Shown piece after piece: positions 27,944-35,999 of a stretch of DNA of 64,000 nt (the stretch's first letter is position 1; each line of letters begins with the position of its first letter). The notes beneath the pieces are model-generated. The model saw only the letters and a list, made by a program, of their open reading frames with translations. It was not told the origin of the DNA and did no database searches. The stretch is from Pseudoalteromonas haloplanktis ATCC 14393 (lineage in GTDB: Bacteria > Pseudomonadota > Gammaproteobacteria > Enterobacterales > Alteromonadaceae). The stretch is from positions 186,001 to 250,000 of the forward strand of contig NZ_AHCA01000004.1 of assembly GCF_000238355.1 (NCBI RefSeq), read 5' to 3'. Position numbers and translations under genes: made by a program.

Positions 27944-29370
27944 TATTTTTCTCCAAATTGCTGATTGGATAAGTGCTGATTAGTTTTGTGTGAAGTTTGC
28001 ATCGACTTATGTTCAGCATTTGAATTAGATTGAGAATGCGCAAAGAAATAGTTGATACGAGCAACTGTTTTAAGTGCGTCAACATCAATTCTTAAGGCTG
28101 ATATTCTGGCATTTAATTCTGCGATTCTTGCTCGAACAACTTCGGCAAAATCGCCATCATCATTTGTGTAAGCTGTCAATGACGCTTCTGCTTGGTCATG
28201 AGTTTGTTTAAGGAGTTGTTCTTGATAGATAGATTGCCTATCAGATAAACGCTTAAGCTGTCTAAGCTCCTTTTCCACCATACTGATCATTTGCTTTGTC
28301 AGTAATAGTTTCTCGGTTTTAATAGTCTCTGAATCTGCAATAGAAGCTGCAACTTGCTTATCTTGTCTGTTCTCGGTGAACAAGGGTAAATCAAACGTTA
28401 CTCCAACAGAAAATAAATCAGCTCGGCTATCACCAGAGGGCATATTGTCACGATAGGCATAACTAGCATTAACACCCCATTGCGGCTCATATTGCTGTTT
28501 AGCTAACTCAACTGCTTTTTCTGAAGCTTTGCGTTTTATATCAATTGCAAGTATGGCTGGGTGATTCGAAAGCTCCTGAGCCAATAGATTTCTTGAGTAA
28601 TTAGATGCTTTTAGGACTGTTGAATTGTTCAAATGAATTGTAGGCAACTTTTTAGAAACCCTAAACTCTAATGGTTGCGTATCAAAGTTGAATGATTCAT
28701 TCAAGCCAGCAGCATCGTAGATATGAAGCCACTCATTAAGGCGAGCGATTGTTGTTTCTAGTTTCTGCTTTTGCGAAGTTAATCGGTCATCTAACTGCAC
28801 GATTTCCAATTGAGCACGAATAACATCTTGTTGTCTGGTTTTACCAACAACATTTGAGTAGCTAGCTTTAGTAACTTCCGCCATCTGCTCAAAGAGCGCC
28901 CAATCCGCTTCAATCAATTTAATGGTTTGTTGGGCTAAGTAAGCATCTAACCATAACTGTGATACTTGGCTTATCAGTTTAGCCTTACGATCCTCTCGTA
29001 GCAGTGGAAATTTCGTTGACTCAATTTTTAATTGCTCTTGTTTAATCTTTAAACTATCACCTCTAGGAAACATTTGAGAAACACCAACCTTTAGTTGAGT
29101 CATTCCTTCCTGATCTAAGTCCCAAGTATCTGTTGGTAAATTCATTATCCCTAGTGATACTTTGGGGTCAGGCAAAGTACCTGAAGCGATACTTCTATTT
29201 TCAACCGCGCTTTGTTTTAACCGACTCCCATGAAGCCAAGGATCATTTTGCTGAGCCAAGGTGATAGCTTGTTCAAGTGACACTACTTTCTCAGCTTGAG
29301 CTGAGAATACAGACAAGCCGAGCATTAGCGAAGTTGAAAGTAGAGTAAGGCTTGAAACATTTAATCTCAT
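27943..29370 (-). CDS. cusC: TolC-family outer membrane factor (CusC type)
   Basis: The 475-residue protein has a signal peptide (residues 1-26, ending FSAQA) and the duplicated helical pattern of outer membrane efflux proteins, beginning SLEQAITLAQQNDPWL and with a second repeat near residue 265 (HPAILAIDIKRKASEKAVELAKQQ in outline). A lipoprotein Cys like that of E. coli CusC is missing. The C-terminal 30 residues are rich in His, Asn, Gln and Ser (HSQSNSNAEHKSMQTSHK), an unusual tail that may bind metal. It overlaps the DUF411 gene and cusB by 1 bp each. Confidence 0.92.
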   Translation of the reverse strand: MRLNVSSLTLLSTSLMLGLSVFSAQAEKVVSLEQAITLAQQNDPWLHGSRLKQSAVENRSIASGTLPDPKVSLGIMNLPTDTWDLDQEGMTQLKVGVSQMFPRGDSLKIKQEQLKIESTKFPLLREDRKAKLISQVSQLWLDAYLAQQTIKLIEADWALFEQMAEVTKASYSNVVGKTRQQDVIRAQLEIVQLDDRLTSQKQKLETTIARLNEWLHIYDAAGLNESFNFDTQPLEFRVSKKLPTIHLNNSTVLKASNYSRNLLAQELSNHPAILAIDIKRKASEKAVELAKQQYEPQWGVNASYAYRDNMPSGDSRADLFSVGVTFDLPLFTENRQDKQVAASIADSETIKTEKLLLTKQMISMVEKELRQLKRLSDRQSIYQEQLLKQTHDQAEASLTAYTNDDGDFAEVVRARIAELNARISALRIDVDALKTVARINYFFAHSQSNSNAEHKSMQTSHKTNQHLSNQQFGEK

Positions 29371-29867
29371 TAGAATTGCTCCTCATAAGCCTTAACTTCT
29401 GCATATACTTTACTCGTTCCATCTTTAAATAAAATTAATACGTTATATGACATAAAGCGGTCGCCGACTTCCATACCCGGAGAGCCAACAGGCATTGCTG
29501 GGACAGATAATCCAATCGCATTGGGGTGCTCTTCTGACAAGAACTGCTGAATAAACTTAGCCGGTACATGACCTTCAAAGGCAAACCCATTTCTACTCAC
29601 TGCCGTGTGGCATGAACGGTAATTAGGTTTGATACCATACTTAGTTTTGATGTTGCCGATGTTTCGGAAATCTTTGGAATGCGCAACGATCCCTTTGTCT
29701 TCAATATGAGTTATCCATTTTTTACAACACCCACAAGTTGGGGTTTTATAAACGATTAACTCCAAAGGTGTTACGTCGTTATTGTGTGCATGCTTATGTT
29801 CATTAGCGTTTGCAAACGCAGGTGAAAGCAGCATTACAACTGCTATTTTTAAATACTTATTGATCAT
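29370..29867 (-). CDS. DUF411 family periplasmic copper protein
   Basis: The 165-residue protein has a signal peptide (ending FANANEHKHAHNN, His-rich after cleavage) and the DUF411 core: YKTPTCGCCKKWITHIEDKG, SCHTAV, GHVPAKFIQQFL and GLSVPAMPVGSPGME. The CGCC motif, the later Cys-His and the Met-Pro segment are likely Cu ligands. DUF411 proteins (sometimes called CopG) accompany Cus or Cop systems and are proposed to work in periplasmic copper redox or exchange. It is the first gene of the large operon, overlapping cusC by 1 bp. Confidence 0.9.
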   Translation of the reverse strand: MINKYLKIAVVMLLSPAFANANEHKHAHNNDVTPLELIVYKTPTCGCCKKWITHIEDKGIVAHSKDFRNIGNIKTKYGIKPNYRSCHTAVSRNGFAFEGHVPAKFIQQFLSEEHPNAIGLSVPAMPVGSPGMEVGDRFMSYNVLILFKDGTSKVYAEVKAYEEQF

Positions 29868-29974
29868 TTTTGCCCCCAGACGTCGCTGGAAAATAGCTAT
29901 AGCGCTACGACGCTATATTGACTAACAGAAAAATTAATTACATGTGTGCGAAATTTGGACGCACTAATCCTGTA

Positions 29975-30322
29975 TTAGGCAAAAATTGGTGGACGATAAA
30001 GGGAAGTGGAAATTGAATGAGGTTGTTTAGATTGCATAGCAGCTACAGATTCACTCAATATTTGAATATCTGTCGAGTCAACACTGGAATTTAGGACTGT
30101 CGTAGATGAGCAAGCATTTGCAGGACAAATACATTCAACGTCACAACAATCTTCTGATTGACCATTACTGCTTTTATTCATATCACCATGATCCATGTTC
30201 ATGTGTGATTCATGAGAACCTGATGACATTTCGCAAGGCATAGCAGAATACGCAAATGCTTGCCCTACAAAGGCAAACAGCATAAGCGTTATCACTAAGA
30301 CTTTTGAAAATGCTTTAGACAT
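29975..30322 (-). CDS. Small secreted Cys/His-rich protein with LYRPP tail, upstream of cus operon
   Basis: This 115-residue protein has a signal peptide (residues 1-24, ending GQAFAYSA), a Met/His segment (ESHMNMDHGDMNKS), a Cys cluster (CCDVECICPANAC) and the C-terminus STSLYRPPIFA. The layout and tail match the proteins at 14,970 and 935. It lies 107 bp upstream of the DUF411 gene on the same strand and may lead the same transcript or have its own promoter. A role in copper sensing or storage is inferred from composition and placement only. Confidence 0.77.
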   Translation of the reverse strand: MSKAFSKVLVITLMLFAFVGQAFAYSAMPCEMSSGSHESHMNMDHGDMNKSSNGQSEDCCDVECICPANACSSTTVLNSSVDSTDIQILSESVAAMQSKQPHSISTSLYRPPIFA

Positions 30323-30478
30323 AAAATTCTCATAAAAATATACATGTCTATGCTAATACAAATTTTCGAATAAGTAAATTGATGTCATGTAAACATTTAT
30401 GAATATTTGACTAACGTCAACTTTTTCAAAGAGGTAAGTGACAAATAATAATCTCATCAGACTTCTTATCTTCGTTAT

Positions 30479-30825
30479 TCAATGGCTTTTATTTTGAGAC
30501 TTAAGTTGCTCTCTCATTTCTAAAACTCGATCTACCGAATAAGCTCCCGCCCTCATAACAACCAGTTCAACAAACGAAATATCAATTAACTTATGGTCAG
30601 CATCAATCACATAACAACTCTCACTATGTGTGTATATTTCTAACTTATCCTCATCAGCAGATTTGCTAACAATCTTTGAAGTTACCATTTGCTCAAATGG
30701 CCGAAATCTGAATGTTTCATCGTCAATAACAACCCCTGACAAAAACTCCCCAAGAAATGATTTTCAAAGTCTTTATAGTCATAGACCGAGAGTATGTAAG
30801 CATCCTTTAAATATGTTTTGTCCAT
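30479..30825 (-). pseudogene. Unrecognised small gene with a frameshift; paralogue of the gene at 30,839
   Basis: An ATG at 30,825 with a good ribosome site (GGGAG) opens MDKTYLKDAYILSVYDYKDF, but after HFLGSF the frame runs off. The remaining 86 codons continue in another frame from about 30,745 (SGVVIDDETFRFRPFEQ) to the stop at 30,479. Restoring one base in the GGGG run at 30,748-30,751 would give a 115-residue protein. Its second half aligns with the upstream neighbour: YVIDADHKLIDISFVELVV and a Tyr-Ser then LEMREQL correspond to YILDAEPQKFDVDVFEFNL and YSPNELLELREML. No family is recognised. It is either a recent pseudogene or a sequencing error. Confidence 0.65.
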
Positions 30826-30838
30826 TTGTTACTCCCTA

Positions 30839-31156
30839 CTAATAGCCAGCAGGGAGCATTTCTCGCAACTCTAATAGCTCATTTGGAGAGTACATACACT
30901 CATGCATTAAATTGAACTCAAATACATCTACATCAAACTTTTGGGGTTCTGCATCTAAGATATAAAAGTCAGCACCAAAAGTTCTATATTCAGGACCGTT
31001 TACTTCCATGACTTTCGTGGAAAACAAAGCCTCACCTTTTTTACCGTTCTTACTATCCTCAGCAAAAGTAGCGTAAAGCACCTGTTCAACCTTATCTTCT
31101 AAGTCAGATTTAATTGAGATAAGTGTTGCGTTAGTTAGTTTTACTCTTGGTCTCAT
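30839..31156 (-). CDS. Small protein of unknown function, paired with the 345-residue protein
   Basis: The 105-residue protein has no signal peptide, membrane helix or recognised motif. It is acidic, with KLTNATLISIKSDLEDKVE at the start and ADFYILDAEPQKFDVDVFEF and YSPNELLELREMLPAGY at the end. It is a diverged paralogue of the broken gene immediately downstream. Its start overlaps the stop of the 345-residue protein by 4 bp (ATGA), so the two are translationally coupled and probably work together. Function is unknown. Confidence 0.72.
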   Translation of the reverse strand: MRPRVKLTNATLISIKSDLEDKVEQVLYATFAEDSKNGKKGEALFSTKVMEVNGPEYRTFGADFYILDAEPQKFDVDVFEFNLMHECMYSPNELLELREMLPAGY

Positions 31157-32190
31157 GCTTTTGCTTCCTTCTTATCTTCTAGGCAAAACGGGCGGAAAAA
31201 ACTAAGGTACTTAACTCCATTAACTTTTAGTAAATTGTTGTCAGCATCAAAATGTGACAGAACGCTAGACTGATACAACGAAATATATTTTTCATAATCG
31301 ATGGTGTTAAAAAAATTGGTATCGACACGTCGTGCATGGAAAACAAGAGCTTGCTGATCGATACGAACAATGAACTTTTGATCACCATCTAGATTTTTAA
31401 CCTGTAGACATAAATCAGGTTTGTGCCAATCAGATACAAAGGAAGGAATCAGTGGGAAGCCATATACCAAATAGCGCATACCTTCGATTTTGAAGGTTGT
31501 TGGATTGAACTGAGCCTTATTTACTTTGCCGCTACGGAATAATTCAAGTGTCAACACCAGCCAGTGCTCATGCTTAGAAAATGTATTTCCTTCAGAAATA
31601 CAGCCTTCGAACTCACTATCATGGTTTACATGATTGATGTACATGTATTTTTTAATGTCATTCAAGGAAAGCTTTTCAACCGGAAACTTTGAAGCTATGA
31701 GCCTGAAATAACAACCATGAACTTTTAAATCTGCATATTGAACTATCAACGGATCATCAAAAGCATCGAAATATGGTCGCCACTCCAGCCTAAAGTCAGC
31801 ACCAGTGTTTACAATAAACTTGGCATCTTCTGGCAACCCTAATACTTGGTATATCACTGAAACTAACTCTAATGTTTCGATATCTACCAGCATCAGGCTT
31901 TCAATACGGTTTGCCATTGACTCAATTTCTTTATGAAGCGATTCAATAATTTCTTGATCATCGTATTCATTGATCATTAAGTATTTCAGGGAATCGTGCT
32001 TTAGAATTGAATCCAGTTTTTTCTGTTCAAATGCTTCAGTGAGGCTATTATGGGTATCAGAAAAATGAGGGCAGTTATAAACACCTCTAGCCCACAGGCC
32101 TTGGGCGTAAAGATCAGGAAACTCTAATAACTCAGCAAACTCTTTTGCTTGTTTATTGAGTTTATTCTTTAATTGATAAAGTGAGATCAT
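31153..32190 (-). CDS. Hypothetical 345-residue protein with N-terminal QAK-type helical domain
   Basis: This soluble protein has no signal or membrane segment. Residues 1-45 (LKNKLNKQAKEFAELLEF, then AQGLWARGVYNCPHFSD) resemble the short helical domain found at the start of some glyoxalase-related proteins (pattern QAK, later SQALE and a GY/YxC motif) and also resemble the N-terminus of the small protein at 32,399. The middle (residues 115-290) has mixed strands and many aromatics, with HEHWLVLTLELFRSGKVN and FIVRIDQQALVFHARRVD. I recognise no catalytic motif. It is the first gene of a coupled pair with 30,839 and lies in the accessory cargo near the phoH2 junction. Confidence 0.72.
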   Translation of the reverse strand: MISLYQLKNKLNKQAKEFAELLEFPDLYAQGLWARGVYNCPHFSDTHNSLTEAFEQKKLDSILKHDSLKYLMINEYDDQEIIESLHKEIESMANRIESLMLVDIETLELVSVIYQVLGLPEDAKFIVNTGADFRLEWRPYFDAFDDPLIVQYADLKVHGCYFRLIASKFPVEKLSLNDIKKYMYINHVNHDSEFEGCISEGNTFSKHEHWLVLTLELFRSGKVNKAQFNPTTFKIEGMRYLVYGFPLIPSFVSDWHKPDLCLQVKNLDGDQKFIVRIDQQALVFHARRVDTNFFNTIDYEKYISLYQSSVLSHFDADNNLLKVNGVKYLSFFRPFCLEDKKEAKA

Positions 32191-32398
32191 TTAGTTCTCC
32201 AAACAACTTTCTAATAAACAATGGCCTACCAACACATTGCTTTATTTATTGTTCAAATAACCAAATTTTTACGGATGCTCCGCTTCACTGTTCACGTTTT
32301 TCAAGGCGAAAAACATGTGTAGGCGTAGGCTGTCCGTTCAGCCTTCTTATTATAATATCGCCAAAAAACAAAATGACAACTTACGTATTTGTACAACT

Positions 32399-32761
32399 TT
32401 AGGTAGATATTTTGAGTTTGAACTCTGAAAAGCTAAGCCCAAACAAGGATACGACCATCTCTTCATTTATATTGGAGCCGGGAAATTTTTTTTCAAAATT
32501 TCCAATAATGCTATCTAGGTGGCTAGCTAATATTTTTACTAAAAATATTTCCGAGTTTGGTGAGAGTGCAGACAGTGCTATCAATGGGTTGTCAAAGGAT
32601 TCAGCTTTTATTTTTACTAGTAAATCGCTGTAACTGTCACAGCCATATAGACAAATAGCTGCCCCTTCTTGGGCTTGTCCAAGGGGAATAGTTAATAATT
32701 TAGATAATCGTTTTGCCTGCCTTTTTATATTTACTAGCAGGTCTTCTTTTTTAAAAGACAT
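32399..32761 (-). CDS. Hypothetical small protein sharing the N-terminal domain of the 345-residue protein
   Basis: I place the start at the ATG at 32,761 (MSFKKEDLL); a GTG at 32,797 would add 12 hydrophobic residues of doubtful value. The 120-residue product has NIKRQAKRLSKLLTIPLG, then AQEGAAICLYGCDSYSDLL, matching the beginning of the neighbour at 31,153 (NKQAKEFAELL, YNCPHFSD). This pattern also recalls the helical N-terminal domain of some glyoxalase-related proteins. The rest (SPNSEIFLVKILASHLDSII, VSLFGLSFSEFKLKI) is unrecognised. It is separated from the 345-residue gene by 208 bp without a visible promoter. Confidence 0.62.
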   Translation of the reverse strand: MSFKKEDLLVNIKRQAKRLSKLLTIPLGQAQEGAAICLYGCDSYSDLLVKIKAESFDNPLIALSALSPNSEIFLVKILASHLDSIIGNFEKKFPGSNINEEMVVSLFGLSFSEFKLKIST

Positions 32762-32884
32762 CAATACACCAAAAAACGGCAACGCTAGGCCACGCACCTA
32801 TGTCACTCAGTTTTTATGTGAATATTTAATCTTTTAGTTCAGAGTAAATCCATTTCGTCCTGTTTTCGTGGGAACGGGCTTCTC

Positions 32885-32911
32885 TGAAAAGCCACTGCAA
32901 AAAGCAGTGGC
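32885..32911 (-). terminator. Rho-independent terminator after the complete phoH2 gene
   Basis: A perfect 8-bp stem (GCCACTGC with GCAGTGGC, 5-nt loop) is followed on the minus strand by TTTT. It lies 45 bp beyond the phoH2 stop and would separate it from the hypothetical genes. Confidence 0.8.
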
Positions 32912-32955
32912 CATTGTCGCAATATTATAAGGAAATGTGAATGGTAGTTTGATGC

Positions 32956-34338
32956 CTACATATTCTTTTCAGTGAATTCAGCCAAGCTACTACGCTCTAC
33001 TTCATCAAAAATCAGCACTGATCCTTTTTCATAATGACGAAACACATTAACAGCCGCACTTGCACCAGAAGAAGCAGGTGTTACAAACTTATCGTCAATC
33101 TGGGCTAGGTTGCCCAATACGATTGTCCGACAATTTTTGCCACCGCGACTAAGCATTCCTTTAATTTGAGCACGGGTCATATTTTGTGCTTCATCAATTA
33201 TTAAAACAGCATCGTCTATTGAACGGCCACGAAAATAAGCCATACTGGTAAATTCTATATTAGCTCTTTCGATCACATGTTCAACTGTAGCGTGAATATT
33301 TCCTTCATGATTATCATCCGAGTGCATCGAAATTAATGCGTCAGTAATACCTGCCAGAAGAGGCATTGATTTTTCAGTTAAATCCCCCGGTAAGAATCCC
33401 GGATCGTCGTCCATAAAGTCTCTGGAGCGCACCACAACGATTTTTTTGTACTTTTTCAACTCCAATACTTGATGCAGCGCCGAAGCAACTGCCAAAAAAG
33501 TTTTTCCGGAGCCAGCAGGACCAAGGATGATATTTAAATCATAGTAAGTGTCTGTTAATTGGCTTAAAGCTACCGCCTGACGCTGGTTTTTAGGCAATAT
33601 GCCCCATATCTTTTCTTGCTTACGCGGCAATAATTTTGTGTATACCTCAGTATCTGTTACTTCTGAAATCCGGCCAATGTGTCCGGCTTCATCGTACCAA
33701 TACATGTTTGGCTGAACTTCATCGTTGAACAAGCTTATTGGGAATGTATAAACCTCTCCTGAGACTTTGAAATCTTTATCTGATTCAATTCGATCAAAAA
33801 GATCGCCTTCAAAAGCCTGTACTCCTGTGTATAAAAGATCAATATCTGATATTTGATTATCTACGGCAACGTCCTCAGCCCTAACCCCAACTGTTCGAGC
33901 TTTCAATCGCATATTAATATCACGGCTAACAATTGTTACGTCTTTATTGAGTTCTTTTTGAAGATATAAAGCATAATTAATTATTCTGTTATCAGCATCA
34001 CTTCCTATCCCGTGCTTTAACTCCTTAGCCAGATCCAATTGAGTGTCAATTCCAATGAAAAGCTTTCCTCTCTGGGCTGTTTCGGTAGATGGTAAAGGAA
34101 TACCTATTTCCATTTCCTCGGCTGTATGTCCATTTATAATGTCTTCAAGCATTCTAATGCACATACGGGCATCGGCACTTACCGATTTATTAGTTCTTTC
34201 TTTCAGGTTATCAAGCTCTTCAAGGACAGTTAGACAGATGTAAATATCATCTTTGTAGCTAAAAATAGATTTTGGATCATGTACTAATGCAGATGTGTCT
34301 AGTACACGAGGATTTCGATTATCAATAGAGCTTTTCAT
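32956..34338 (-). CDS. PhoH2-type protein (PIN ribonuclease domain plus PhoH ATPase), complete
   Basis: The product has 460 residues from the ATG at 34,338, which has GGGAGG 8 nt upstream; a TTG at 34,353 lies within the ribosome site. Residues 8-150 are a PIN domain with acidic residues in VLDTSALVHDP, TVLEELD, DADNRIIN and VSRDINMR. Residues 230-460 are a PhoH ATPase with Walker A GPAGSGKT, Walker B VLIIDEAQN and the C-terminal VERSSLAEF. PIN-PhoH fusions (PhoH2) are RNA-unwinding ribonucleases. Its start overlaps the stop of the truncated homologue by 1 bp (TAATG). Being on the island side of the junction, it looks like an imported replacement. Confidence 0.92.
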   Translation of the reverse strand: MKSSIDNRNPRVLDTSALVHDPKSIFSYKDDIYICLTVLEELDNLKERTNKSVSADARMCIRMLEDIINGHTAEEMEIGIPLPSTETAQRGKLFIGIDTQLDLAKELKHGIGSDADNRIINYALYLQKELNKDVTIVSRDINMRLKARTVGVRAEDVAVDNQISDIDLLYTGVQAFEGDLFDRIESDKDFKVSGEVYTFPISLFNDEVQPNMYWYDEAGHIGRISEVTDTEVYTKLLPRKQEKIWGILPKNQRQAVALSQLTDTYYDLNIILGPAGSGKTFLAVASALHQVLELKKYKKIVVVRSRDFMDDDPGFLPGDLTEKSMPLLAGITDALISMHSDDNHEGNIHATVEHVIERANIEFTSMAYFRGRSIDDAVLIIDEAQNMTRAQIKGMLSRGGKNCRTIVLGNLAQIDDKFVTPASSGASAAVNVFRHYEKGSVLIFDEVERSSLAEFTEKNM

Positions 34339-35702
34339 TACGCAGCCTCCCAAAAGATTGAATCGTTGCTAGGCTTTGTGTTGTACTTTTCTTGTAAATT
34401 ACAAATTTTGAGTAAAGGTTTATTGTTGAGAGACTGCTCAGAGTAGCTAAGGTAATCAATTTTTTTGGAAATTCTTTTTACTTTTTCTACAGGCCAATAA
34501 AAACAAGGGGGTAAAAACTTTAAAATACCCCCAATTCGGGGTTGTAAAATTACCACTGCGTTTTGAATACTACGACCACGCATAAAGTTTACTGACTTAA
34601 ACTGTACGTTGGCTTTTTCCATAATGTAATTACGACTCGAAACGGGGTTTTCATCCCCCTTGTGTAGCACTTCTAATGTATCGGTAATGGCCGCAAGCCA
34701 AGGCGCCATTTTCTCTTCTTCCGTGCCGGGTAAAAAGCCTATTGATTCAGCGATTTCAGGAGTATTACGAGTAACGATAACTTTATCGTAAATGCCTTTT
34801 TCAATCACCATTTCCAAAGCACAAGCAAGCGCAAGTAAGGTTTTTCCACAGCCTGCGGGGCCAGTTAAAATAACCAATTCAATACCCGTATCGAGTAACG
34901 CGTCCATCGCCATACCTTGGTAAATATTTTTTGGTTTTACTCCCCATGCTGATTGATGCATCAACCGCTCAATGCCGATGTCTTTGAGCATAATATGTTG
35001 ATCATCGTAGGATTTGACCCTTGCCGCAAAATGGCCACTGTCATCCAATAAATATTCATTGCAAAAGACATCAGGGATCAAGCTTTTTGCTACTTTATGA
35101 AATGCATCGCGCCCGTGCTGCTGTGTTTCACATTCCCCCACATGTTGCCAAAAATCCCCGGTAATTTTTTTATAGCCGCTAGAGAGTAATGCAATGTCGT
35201 CAATCAATTGGTCGGTGCGGTAATCTTCAACAAATTTAAGTCCTGCACCTTTTGCTTTTAAGCGCATATTAATATCTTTGGTTACTAATACGACTTTACA
35301 TTGAGCGTGTTGCTTTTGTAGGTGTACGGCACAGTTAATTATCCGATGGTCATTCTCATTGCCAGGTAAGCCAGAAATAGAATCCGCAAATAAATGATCA
35401 TTAACAATAATTAGCGTGCCTGCTGAAGACGCTTTCGCTTTTTTATTACTAGGTAACGCGACGCCTTTAAGCATTTGCTCTGGGGTGGCGTCTTTAAGCA
35501 CTTCATCCAAACCACGAATGGCCACACGGGCATCGCGGCTCACATCGTGTTTACGGTCTTTAATATGATCCAGTTCCTCTAAAACTGTCATAGGAATTAC
35601 AACGTCGTGTTCTTGGAAAGATAAATAAGCGAGGGGCTCGTGGAGTAATACATTGGTATCTAGCACATACATTTTACTATCAAGGTTCGAAGCTTTTTCC
35701 AT
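34338..35702 (-). CDS. Resident PhoH2-type protein, 3' third replaced by island sequence
   Basis: The first 387 codons encode a normal PIN-PhoH protein: MYVLDTNVLLHEP, TVLEELD, ENDHRIIN, VTKDINMR, Walker A GPAGCGKT and the FMRGRSIQNAVVIL strand. At that point the expected Walker B continuation (DEAQN or similar) and the last part of the ATPase are missing. Instead 67 foreign codons (starting QPRIGGILKFLPP) run to the stop. The product keeps the nuclease site and Walker A but lacks Walker B and the arginine-containing C-terminus, so it should not hydrolyse ATP. The break at 34,544/34,545 marks the island boundary. Homology over the N-terminal part to the gene at 32,956 is continuous. Confidence 0.9.
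   Translation of the reverse strand: MEKASNLDSKMYVLDTNVLLHEPLAYLSFQEHDVVIPMTVLEELDHIKDRKHDVSRDARVAIRGLDEVLKDATPEQMLKGVALPSNKKAKASSAGTLIIVNDHLFADSISGLPGNENDHRIINCAVHLQKQHAQCKVVLVTKDINMRLKAKGAGLKFVEDYRTDQLIDDIALLSSGYKKITGDFWQHVGECETQQHGRDAFHKVAKSLIPDVFCNEYLLDDSGHFAARVKSYDDQHIMLKDIGIERLMHQSAWGVKPKNIYQGMAMDALLDTGIELVILTGPAGCGKTLLALACALEMVIEKGIYDKVIVTRNTPEIAESIGFLPGTEEEKMAPWLAAITDTLEVLHKGDENPVSSRNYIMEKANVQFKSVNFMRGRSIQNAVVILQPRIGGILKFLPPCFYWPVEKVKRISKKIDYLSYSEQSLNNKPLLKICNLQEKYNTKPSNDSIFWEAA
34507..34544. repeat. Inverted-repeat sequence at the island/phoH2 junction
   Basis: Immediately on the island side of the junction lie GGGGGTA (34,507-34,513) and TACCCCC (34,526-34,532), a 7-bp inverted repeat with 12-nt loop, overlapped by CCCC-AATTC-GGGG (34,529-34,541). 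Such compact dyads are common at the ends of mobile elements; I cannot name the family because no recombinase gene is adjacent. Confidence 0.5.
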
Positions 35703-35801
35703 AGCACTTTCCTTACGTTTTATGATTTTTATGCTATACCCAACTAATTAAAATAAAACGGGTGCATGCTCCACCCTGAAAAACTTAATTGTTAAGGTAT
35801 A

Positions 35802-35855
35802 ATCTAAGTTTAGCTTAGATGTCATAAAAGTCTGTTTTATGACAAACCTTTTTTT
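35802..35855 (+). promoter_or_regulatory. Two adjacent hairpins upstream of rapA
   Basis: ATCTAAG/CTTAGAT (35,802-35,820) is directly followed by GTCATAAAA/TTTTATGAC (35,821-35,843) and then ACAAACC with a T7 run. On the plus strand the second hairpin plus T run looks like an intrinsic terminator or attenuator, 145 bp ahead of the rapA start. Between the divergent phoH2 and rapA genes there is no upstream plus-strand gene to terminate, so leader attenuation is possible. Confidence 0.4.
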
Positions 35856-35999
35856 GTTTTGAATTAATCCTTAATACTTCAACTTAAATAGGAATAATTC
35901 ACAGTTGATAAATTAATTAAAAGTGAGCTAGTTCGCACCTTGCAGTGGTGTTAGCTAACAGGTAACATAGCCGCCTTTTTCTTCATAGACGAGACATAT

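Noticed and set aside
32181..32402. 73-codon plus-strand frame between hypothetical genes
   Set aside because: It lies in AT-rich spacer, has no ribosome site, and is antisense to the start of a better-supported gene.
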